A stretch of DNA of 64,000 nucleotides, taken from the NCBI RefSeq assembly GCF_003086295.3, contig NC_092044.1:67957213-68021212 (forward strand), written 5' to 3'. The notes beneath the pieces were generated by a model. The model was not told where the DNA came from, did no database searches, and was given only the letters and a program-made list of their open reading frames with translations. The translations under genes and the position numbers were made by a program. Source of the DNA: Arachis hypogaea. Its lineage: Eukaryota; Streptophyta; Magnoliopsida; Fabales; Fabaceae. Positions 33,883 to 42,477 of this stretch are shown here, in pieces; within the stretch, counting starts at the first letter, position 1; each line of letters opens with the position of its first letter.

Positions 33883-35497
33883 TGATGAGCGGATAATTTA
33901 TACGCTTTTTGGCATTATTTTTAGGTAGTTTTTAGTATAATCTAGTTACTTTTAGGGATGTTTTCATTAATTTTTATGCTAAATTCACATTTATGGACTT
34001 TACTATGAGTTTGTGTGTTTTTCTGTGATTTCAGGTATTTTCTGGCTGAAATTGAGGGACCTGAGCAAAACTCTGATAAGAAGCTGACAGAGGACTGCTG
34101 ATGCTGTTGGAATCTGACTTCCCTACACTCGAAATGGATTTTATAGAGCTACAGAACTCCAAATGGCACGCTCTCAACGGCGTTGGAAAGTAGATATCCA
34201 GAGCTTTCCAGAAATATATAATAGTCTATACTTTATTCGAGATTTGATGATGTAAACTGGCGCTCAACGCCAGTTCCATGCTGCATTCTAGAGTCAAACG
34301 CCAGAAACACGTCACGAACCAGTGTTGAACGCCCAAAACACGTTACAACTTGGCGTTCAACTCCAAGAGATGCCTCAGCTCGTGGATAGATTAAGCTCAG
34401 CCCAAGCACACACCAAGTGGGCTCCGGAAGTAAATTTATGCATCAATTACTTACCTCTGTAAACCCTAGTAGCTAGTTATGTATAGATAGAACTTTTTAC
34501 TAGTTTATTAGACATCTTTGGTCTCAGTTTTATTTTCTTATTCATCTTAGGAGACTATTGATCATGTTTTGGGTGCTGGCCATTCGGCCATGCCTGGACC
34601 TTCATCGCATATGTATTTTCAACGGTGGAGTTTCTACACACCATAGATTAAGGGTGTGGAGCTCTGCTGTACCTCAAGTTTTAATGCAATTACCTCAAGT
34701 TGCACTTCAACATGATGAATTTGATAATCCGTGACACTCATCATCATTCTCAACTATGAACGCGTGACTGACAACCACTTCCGTTATACCTTAGACCGAG
34801 CGCATATCTCTTGGATTCCATAATCAGAATCTTCGTGGTATAAGCTAGAATTGATGGCGGCATTCATGGGAATGCAGAAATTCTAACCTTGTATGTGGTA
34901 TTCCGAGTAGGATTCCAGGATTGAATGACTGTGACGAGCTTTAAACTCGCGATTGTTGGGCGTGATGACAAACGCAAAAGAATCAAGGGATTCTATTCTG
35001 ACATGATCGAGAACCGACAGATGATTAGCCGTGCTGTGACAGAGCATTTGGACCATCTTCACTGAGAGGATGGGATGTAGCCACTGACAACGGTGATGTC
35101 CTACATACAGCTTGCCATGGAAAGGAGTAAGAAGGATTCAAGGAAAGCAGTAGGAAAGCAGAGATTCAGAAAGGACATAGCATCTCCTTGCACTTATCTG
35201 AAATTCCCACCATTGAATTACATGAGTAACTCTATCTTTATTTCATGTTTATTATTTATTACTATTTAAAAATCCATAACCATCTATTATCCGCCTGACT
35301 GAGATTTTTAAGGTGACCATAGCTTGCTTCATACCAACAATCTCTGTGGGATCGACCCTTACTCATGTAAGGTATTACTTGGACGACCCAGTGCACTTGC
35401 TGGTTAGTTGTGCGAAGTTGTGACTAAGTGTGATTCACGTTTGAGAGCGTTACCGAGTTTTTGGCGCCATTGTTTATGATCACAATTTCGTGCACCA
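33883..35497 (+). repeat. K left LTR (FIDEL-type)
   Basis: 1615 bp, TGATGAGCGGATAATTTATA to GTGCACCA. Same length as 40863-42477, and shares with it a deletion joining TTAATGCAATTACCTCAAG to TTGCACTTCAAC. Array at 34258-34370; TATAGATA at 34482-34489. A PBS-like TTTTTGGCGCCATTG lies ~30 bp inside its 3' end. Confidence 0.85.
34258..34370 (+). repeat. TGGCGCTCAACGCCA-type array in K left LTR
   Basis: CTGGCGCTCAACGCCAG and degenerate half-sites such as GTCAAACGCCAGAAACACG, in U3. Confidence 0.75.
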
Positions 35498-35926
35498 GGC
35501 ACCATGACCTTTGAGAAGGCACTGTGTGACCTGGGGTCAGGCATAAACTTAATGCCACTCTCTGTAATGGAGAAACTGGAAATCATTGAGGTACAGGCTG
35601 CCACATTCTCATTAGAGATGGTAGATAAATCCATGAAAAAGGCTTTTAGATAGGTAGAGGACGTGCTAGTAAAGGTCAAAGGCCTTTACATCCCTGCTGA
35701 TTTCATAATCCTAGGCACTGGGAAGGATGAGGATGAATTCATCATCCTTGGAAGACCCTTCCTAGCCACAGCAAAAGCTGTGATTGATGTGGACAGAGGA
35801 GAGTTGGTCCTTCAACTGAATGAGGACTACCTTGTGTTTAAAACTCAAGGATCTCCCTCTGTAACCATGGAGAGGAAGCAAGAAAAGCTTCTCTCACTGC
35901 AGAGTCAACCAAAGTCCCCACAGTGA
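35498..35926 (+). pseudogene. Protease C-terminal two thirds (K)
   Basis: Begins at TMTFEKALCDLGSGINLMPL, has an in-frame TAG at KAFR*VED, then LVKVKGLYIPADFIILGTGK and EFIILGRPFLATAKAVIDVD, ending KSPQ. The same TAG site is present in M (40505-40862), supporting a common origin of the two copies. Confidence 0.8.
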
Positions 35927-36015
35927 AACTCTAAGTTTGATGTTGGGAGGCCACAACCAAACTCTAAGTTTGGTGTTGAACCCCCACATTCAAACTCTAA
36001 GTTTGGTGTTGAGAG
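35925..36015 (+). repeat. Three copies of CTCTAAGTTTGGTGTTG
   Basis: Direct repeats about 33 bp apart right after the protease stop; the unit equals the tract that precedes the 3' LTR at 38211-38225. Confidence 0.7.
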
Positions 36016-36091
36016 GTCCCAACAATGCTCTGAACATCTGTGAGGCTCCATGAGAGCTCACTTTCAGGCTATTGACATTAAAGAAGCGCTT

Positions 36092-36109
36092 ATTGGGAGG
36101 CAACCCAAT
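36092..36109 (+). other. Hairpin 1 (AGGCAA loop), K
   Basis: ATTGGGAGGCAACCCAAT, perfect 6-bp stem, preceded by TTGACATTAAAGAAGCGCTT. Confidence 0.8.
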
Positions 36110-36232
36110 TTTATTTATCTATGTTATTTTCTTTTTTTAGGTTGATGATCATGTGGAGCCATAAAAACAATTGCAAAAATCAAAGAAAAATAAAAAAAAT
36201 AGTAAAAACAGCACACCCTGGAGGAGGAACTT

Positions 36233-36498
36233 ACTGGCGTTTAAACACCAGTAAGAGTAGCAGAATGGGCGTTTAACGCCCAGTCTGGCACCATTCGGGG
36301 TGTTAAACGCCAGAAACAAGCACCAGACTGGCGTTAAACGCCAGAAACAAGCTACAATCTAGCGTTAAATGCCAGAAACAGGTTGCAGCCTGGCATTTAA
36401 CGCCAGAAACGGAATAAAAGCTGGCGTTTAACGCCAGAAACAAGCAACAGTCAGGCGTTAAATGCCAGGATTGCACACTAAGGACGTTTACACGCCTA
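36233..36498 (+). repeat. TGGCGTTTAACGCCA array inside K
   Basis: About ten palindromes such as CTGGCGTTTAACGCCAG between hairpin 1 and hairpin 2. Confidence 0.85.
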
Positions 36499-36632
36499 AT
36501 TAGAACAGGGATGACACATCCTTGACCCCTCAAAATCTGTGGACCCCACAAGATCTCCACCTACCCCACTTCCCTCTCTATCTCCCTCCACCTCCTCCAT
36601 TTTCTTCTTCTTCCCCTTCTTTCTTTCTTCTT

Positions 36633-36669
36633 TTGCTCGAGGACGAGCAAACCTTTTAAGTTTGTTGTG
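36633..36669 (+). other. Hairpin 2 upstream of K 3' ORF
   Basis: TTGCTCGAGGACGAGCAA (36633-36650) followed by ACCTTTTAAGTTTGTTGTG; 55 nt before ATG 36706. Confidence 0.8.
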
Positions 36670-36705
36670 ATAAAAGCATTTCTTTTTGTTTTTCCATAAC
36701 CCTTT

Positions 36706-37142
36706 ATGGCACCTAAGGCCGGAGAAACCTCTAGAAAGAGGAAAGGGAAGACAAAAGCTTCCACCTCCGAGTCATGGGAGATAGAGAGATTCATCTCAAG
36801 GGTCCATAGCTCAGTAGTAGAGCATTTGACTGCACAACAAGAGAGCCCACTCATGGACCTCAACAAGAGCATGAGGAATTCCCTCGTCAAGAAATCCTTG
36901 AGATACCTCAAGGGATGCAATTTCCTCCACACAACTATTGGGAGCAACTCAACACCTCTTTGGAAGGCTTGAGTTACAACCTAGAACAACTAAGGGTGGA
37001 GCACCAAGAGCACTCCATCATTCTCCATGAGATTAGAGAAGATCATAGAGCTATGAGGGAGGAGCAACAAAGGCAAGAAAAAGACATAGAGGAGCTTAGG
37101 CGTTCCATTGGTTCTTCAAGAGGAAGACGCCACCCTCACTAA
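36706..37142 (+). pseudogene. Athila-type 3' ORF with large internal deletion (K)
   Basis: N-terminus MAPKAGETSRKRKGKTKA as in H, up to ERFISRVH. Then a tRNA-Cys-like insert replaces several hundred bases, and the C-terminal coiled coil resumes (EHQEHSIILHEIREDHRAMR ... SIGSSRGRRHPH) in a different frame. The conserved central domain is lost. Confidence 0.8.
36800..36834 (+). ncRNA. tRNA-Cys 5'-half-like insert (not a functional tRNA gene)
   Basis: Matches the 5' half of plant nuclear tRNA-Cys(GCA) as recalled: acceptor GGGTCCA, D-arm GCTCAGTAGTAGAGC, anticodon stem TTGACTGCA, ending at the anticodon. The 3' half is absent. H reads GGTCCAT at the left junction and ACAAGA at the right, so both junctions show short identity with tRNA-Cys. 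Confidence 0.75.
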
Positions 37143-38190
37143 GGTAGACTCATTCCTTAATCTCCTTGTCTATTTATTTTCCTATTTTCAGTTTTTATGC
37201 TTATTGTGTCGTCTATGTTTGTGTCTTCATTACATGATCATTAGTGTCTAGTGTCTATGTCTTAAAGCTATGAATAATTCCATGAACCCTTCACCTCTTT
37301 TAAATGAAAAATGTGCTTAAATACAAAAGAACAAGAAGTACTTGGATTTCAAATTTTATCTTGAAATTAGTTTAATTATTTTGATGTGGTGGCAATACTT
37401 TTGTTTTCTGAATGAATGCTTGAACAGTGCATATTTTTATCTTGTTATTTATGAATGTTAAAATTGTTGGCTCTTGAAAGAATGATAAACAAAGAGAAAT
37501 GTTATTGATAATCTGAAAAATCATGAAATTGATTAAATCATAAAATTGATTCTTGAAGCAAGAAAAAGCAGTGAAAAAAAGAAAAAAATGGCAAAAAAAA
37601 AGAGAAAGAAAAAAAAGAAAAAAAGCAAGCAGAAAAAGGCAATAGCTCTTTAAACCAAAAGGCAAGGGTAAAAAGGATCCAAGGAATAAAATCCTGGCCT
37701 AAGCGGCTAAATCAAGTTGTTTAACCATGTGCTTGTGGCGTGAAGGTGTCAAGTGAAAAGCTTGAGACTGAGCGGTTAAAGTCGTGATCCAAAGCAAAAA
37801 GAGTGTGCTTAAGAACTCTGAACACCTCTAATTGGGGACTTTAGCAAAGCTAAGTCACAATCTGAAAAGGTTCACCCAGTTATGTGTTTGTGGCATTTAT
37901 GTATTCGGTGGTAATACTGGAAAACAAAGTGCTTAGGGTCACGGCCAAGACTCATAAAGTAGTTATGTTCAAGAATCAACATACTGAACTAGGAGAATCA
38001 ATAATTCTATCCAAAATTTTGAGTTCCTATAGATGCCAATCATTCTGAATTTCAAAGGATAAAGTGAGATGCCAAAACTATTCAGAATCAAAGAGCTACT
38101 AGCCCCGCTCATCTAATTGGGACTAAGTTTCATTGATATTGTGAGATTTATTGTATATTCTCTTCTTTTTATCCTATTTTGTTTCCAGTT
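37143..38190 (+). other. 3' UTR of K
   Basis: Non-coding, similar to 9563-10391 and 27297-28358 (opposite strand); A-rich stretch 37560-37630. Confidence 0.75.
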
Positions 38191-38225
38191 TCTTGGGGAC
38201 AAGCAACAATTTAAGTTTGGTGTTG
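38191..38225 (+). other. Hairpin plus tract before K 3' LTR
   Basis: CTTGGGGACAAG with flanking TT/AA (one T-C mismatch), loop GGGA, then CAATTTAAGTTTGGTGTTG directly before the LTR. Confidence 0.7.
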
Positions 38226-38599
38226 TGATGAGCGGATAATTTATACGCTTTTTGGCATTGTTTTTATATAGTTTTTAGTATGATTTTGATACTTTTTAGT
38301 ACATTTTTATTAGTTTTTAAGCAAAATTCATATTTCTGGACTTTACTATGAGTTTGTGTATTTTTTTGTGATTTCAGGTATTTTCTGGCTGAAATTGAGG
38401 GACCTGAGCAAAAATCTTATTCAGAGGCTGAAAAAGAACTACAGATGCTGTTGGATTCTGGCCTCCCTACACTCGAAATGGAATTTTTGGAGCTACATAA
38501 ATCCAAATGGCGCGCTCTCAACTGCTTTGAAAAGTAGACATCCAGGGCTTTCCAGCAATATATAATAGTTCATACTTTGACCGAGTTTATATGATGCAA

Positions 38600-38711
38600 A
38601 CTGGCGTTTAACGCCAGCTTTCTACCCTATTCTGGCGTTAAATGCCAGAAACAAGTTGCAAAGCGAGTTAAATGCCAGAAACAAGTTGCAAACTGGCGTT
38701 TATCTCCAAGG
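38600..38711 (+). repeat. TGGCGTTTAACGCCA array in K 3' LTR U3
   Basis: CTGGCGTTTAACGCCAG plus half-sites GCGTTAAATGCCAGAAACAA in tandem. Confidence 0.8.
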
Positions 38712-38823
38712 AAGACCTTTACACGTGAAAGCTTCAATGCTCAGCCCAAGCACACACCAAGTGGGCCCAGAAGTGGATTTATGCATCATTTACTCATTTC
38801 TGTAACCCTAGTAACTACTTTAG

Positions 38824-38831
38824 TATAAATA
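38824..38831 (+). promoter_or_regulatory. TATA box of K 3' LTR
   Basis: TATAAATA about 115 bp downstream of the array. Confidence 0.6.
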
Positions 38832-39974
38832 GAACATTTTACTATTGTACTAGAGGTCTTTTTCCCTATTTTCGAATTCATATGTCATTTGGGGAGGCTG
38901 GCCATTCGGCCATGCCTAGACCTTGTTCTTATGTATTTTCAACGGTGGAGTTTCTACACACCATAGATTAAGATGTGGAGCTCTGTTGTTCCTCCATTAT
39001 TAATGCAAAGTACTACTGTTTTCTATTCAATTCATGCTTATTCTTATTCTAAGATATTCATTCACACACAAGAACATGATGAATGTGATGATTATGTGAC
39101 ACTCATCACCATTCTCACTTATGAACGCATGATTGACAACCACTTCCGTGCTACATGAAAACAAGCTTGAATGTATATCTCTTGGGTTTCTAATCAACGA
39201 TTCACATCGACTCCCCTCTGACAATGGGGCATCTGAATCCGAGATCAGAGTCTTCGTGGTATAAGCTAGAATCCATTGGCAGTATTCTTGAGATCTGGAA
39301 AGTCTAAACCTTGTCTGTGGTATTCCGAGTAAGATCTGGGATGGGATGACTGTGACGAGCTTCAAACTCGCGACTGTAGGGCGTGGTGACAGACGCAAAA
39401 GGATAGTAAATCCTATTCCTACACGATCAAGAACCAACAGCTGATTAGCCATACGATATCTGTGCATGGTATTTTTCATCCGAGAGGAGTAATCCGACAG
39501 TTGATTAGCCGTACAGACACCGTAGAGGACCATTTTCACTGAGAGGACGGGAAGTAGCCATTGACAATAGTGACACCCAACATACAACTTGCCATAGAAA
39601 GGAGTATGAAGGATTGGATGAAGGCAATAGGAAAGCAGAGATTCAAAAGGGATAAATCATCTCTATACACTTATCTGAAATTCCCACAAATGAATTATAT
39701 AAGTATCTCTATCTTTATTTAATGTTTTAATTTATCTTTTAAATTATTAAAACTCCATAACCATTTGAATCCGCCTGACTGAGATTTACTAGGTGACCAT
39801 AGCTTGCTTCGAGCCGACAATCTCCGTGGGATCGACCTTTACTCACGTAAGGTTTATTACTTGGATGACCAGTGCACTTGCTGGTTAGTTGTGCGAAGTT
39901 GTGAAAAAGAGTTGAGATTACAATTGTGTGTACCAAGTTGTTGGTACCATTGTGTATCACAATTTTGTGCACCA

Positions 39975-40504
39975 GAACCCTTTGTGACATTCAAAGCGTT
40001 CATGCATGTATTTGATCACTTAGTCCAATTCTTAGTTATATTGCATCCATTCAAGGTCAAGTCTCAATTCACAAAAAAAAAAAAGAAAAAAAAGAGACCA
40101 CTCACATTGATTTGCTTGGGAAAAGCAAAGCCTAAGTTGGTGTTGTGATGACTTACACCATCTACCTTTTTTGCATAAAAAGGACCATAAAAGACGCATA
40201 ATCTCATTTGATCTTTGCAATTCATGCCTTAATTGATGAATATCATAGTACATTGCTTTGAAATGAGTTTGTGCTGAATTTCAGGTGGAAAAGACATCAA
40301 AAAAATGGGAAAGAAAACAACAAAACAAGTGGGGCGTGTGAAGCAGGCGTGCCACTTGGAACAAACGCCACAAAAATGTATTGGCATGGCATGCCAGAAG
40401 CTGGGCGTGGCACGCTGGTACAACATTCCAGAGAGCAAAAATGAAGACCATCATAGGGGCGTGGCACGCCAAAAGCAGGGTATGGCACGCCAATTCATTA
40501 CTAG
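39975..40504 (+). mobile_element. C-type element 3' end, truncated
   Basis: 3' UTR (39975-40145) with hairpin TTTGCTT-GGGAA-AAGCAAA (40111-40129) and GCCTAAGTTGGTGTTG, then the first ~359 bp of a C-type LTR (40146-40504, TGATGACTTAC start) including part of its TGGCGTGCCACGCC array (40333-40498). Ends at a junction with inverted M protease. K's 3' LTR abuts its left side. Confidence 0.75.
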
Positions 40505-40862
40505 GTGATCCTTGAGTTTTAAACACAAGATAGTCCTCATTCAGTTGAAGGACCAACTCTCCTCTGTCCACATCAATCACAGCTTTTGCTGTGGCTATGA
40601 AGGGTCTTCCAAGGATGATGAATTCATCCTCATCCTTCCCAGTGCCTAGGATTATGAAATCAGCAGGGATGTAAAGGCCTTTGACCTTTACTAGCACGTC
40701 CTCTACCTATCCAAAAGCCTTTTTCATGGATTTATCTGCCATCTCTAATGAGAATGTGGTAGCCTGTACCTCAAAGATTTCTAGTTTCTCAATTATAGAG
40801 AGTGGCATTAAGTTTATGCCTGACCCCAGGTCACACAGAGCCTTCTCAAAGGTCATGGAGCC
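40505..40862 (-). pseudogene. Protease 3' piece of M
   Basis: Same segment as K 35498-35857 in inverse orientation, including the TAG before VEDVLVKVKG; joined at 40504/40505 to C-type LTR with short identity (CTAGG). Confidence 0.8.
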
Positions 40863-41870
40863 TGGTACACGAAATTGTGATCATCAACAATGGCGCCAAA
40901 AACTTGGTAACGCTCTCAAACGTGAATCACACTTAGTCACAACTTCGCACAACTAACCAGCAAGTGCACTGGGTCATCCAAGTAATACCTTACGTGAGTA
41001 AGGGTCGATCCCACAGAGATTGTTGGTATGAAGCAAGCTATGGTCACCTTAAAAATCTCAGTCAGGCGGATAATAGATGGTTATGGATTTTTGAATAGTA
41101 ATAAATAATAAACATGAAATAAAGATAGAGTTACTCATGTAATTCAATGGTGGGAATTTCAGATAAGTGCAAGGAGATGCTGTGTCCTTTCTGAATCTCT
41201 GCTTTCCTACTACCTTCCTTGAATCCTTCTTACTCCTTTCCATCGCAAGTTGTATTTAGGGCATCACTGTTGTCAATGGCTACATCCCATCCTCTTAGTG
41301 AAAATGGTCCAAATGCTCTGTCACAGCACGGCTAATCATCTGTCGGTTCTCGATCATGTCGGAATAGAATCCCTTGATTCTTTTGCATTTGTCATCACAC
41401 CCAACAATCGCGAGTTTAAAGCTCGTCACAGTCATTCAATCCCGGAATCCTACTCGGAATATCACAGACAAGGTTAGACTTTCCGGATTCCCATGAATGC
41501 CGCCATCAATTCTATCTTATACCACGAAGATTCTGATTAAGGAATCCAAGAGATATGCGCCCGGTCTAAGGTAGAACGGAAGTGGTTATCAGTCACGCGT
41601 TCATAGGTGAGAATGATGATGAGTGTCACGGATCATCACATTCATCATGTTGAAGTGCAACTTGAGGTAATTGCATTAAAACTTGAGGTACAGCAGAGCT
41701 CCACACCCTTAATCTATGGTGTGTAGAAACTCCACCGTTGAAAATACATATGCGATGAAGGTCCAGGCATGGCCGAATGGCCAGCACCCAAAATATGATC
41801 AATAGTCTCCTAAGATGAATAAGAAAATAAAACTGAGACCAAAGATGTCTAACACACTAGTAAAAAGTTC

Positions 41871-41878
41871 TATTTATA
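41871..41878 (-). promoter_or_regulatory. TATA box of LTR in M
   Basis: TATAAATA on the minus strand. Confidence 0.55.
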
Positions 41879-41993
41879 CTAAACTAGCTACTAGGGTTTA
41901 CAAAAGTAAGTAATTGATGCATAAATCCACTTCCGGGGCCCACTTGGTGTGTGTTTGGGCTGAACATGATCTTTACACGAGCTGAGGTTTCTT

Positions 41994-42113
41994 TTGGAGT
42001 TAAACGCCAAGTTGTAACGTGTTTCTGGCGTTCAACTCTGGTTCGTGACGTGTTTCTGGTGTTTGACTCCAGAATGCAGCATGGAACTGGCGTTGAGCGC
42101 CGGTTTACATCAT
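41994..42113 (-). repeat. TGGCGTTCAACG-type array in LTR in M
   Basis: GGCGCTCAACGCCAG-like units and half-sites with AACACG spacers, as in K left LTR. Confidence 0.75.
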
Positions 42114-42477
42114 CAAATCTCGAACAAAGTATAAACTATTATATATTTCTGGAAAGCTCTGGATGTCGACTTTCCAATGCCATTGAGAGAGCGCCATTTG
42201 GAGTTCGATAGCTCCAGAAAATCCATTTTGAGTACAGGGAGGTCAGATTCCAACAACATCAGTAGTCCTTTGTCAGCCTCTTATCAGAGTTTTGCTCAAG
42301 TCCCTCAATTTCAGCCAGAAAATACCTGAAATCACAGAAAAACACACAAACTCGTAGTAAAGTCCAGAAATGTGAATTTAGCATTAAAACCAATGAAAAC
42401 ATTCCTAAAAGTAACTAGATCATACTAAAAACTACCTAAAAATAATGCCAAAAAGCGTATAAATTATCCGCTCATCA

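Larger units (their letters stand above)
33883..39974 (+). mobile_element. Element K: LTR, protease, truncated 3' ORF, 3' LTR
   Basis: Looks like a complete element but is composite. The left LTR is not followed by a primer site or gag; it runs with a GGCAC flank directly into the middle of protease, exactly as the LTR inserted in M does (40863-42477, minus). The right part (35858-39974) is the expected 3' half of an H-type element. Best explained by inversion with duplication. Confidence 0.7.
38226..39974 (+). repeat. K 3' LTR (FIDEL-type)
   Basis: 1749 bp, TGATGAGCGGATAATTTATA to GTGCACCA. Array 38600-38711, TATAAATA 38824-38831. Near its end the stretch GTGTACCAAGTTGTTGGTACC looks like an older LTR end plus primer site now inside the LTR. 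Confidence 0.85.
40863..42477 (-). repeat. LTR inserted in M protease
   Basis: 1615 bp, TGATGAGCGGATAATTTATA (42477) to GTGTACCA (40863). Flanks GGCAC (before) and GGCTC (after, element strand) look like a 5-bp target duplication with one change; K's copy keeps GGCAC on the corresponding side. Solo LTR. Array at 41994-42113, TATAAATA at 41871-41878. Confidence 0.85.

Noticed and set aside
36800..36834. A functional tRNA gene
   Set aside because: Only the 5' half is present; no T-arm or 3' acceptor strand.
40281..40697. 138-codon ORF on the minus strand with a protease start
   Set aside because: It runs from M protease across the rearrangement junction at 40504/40505 into C-type LTR; a chance fusion.
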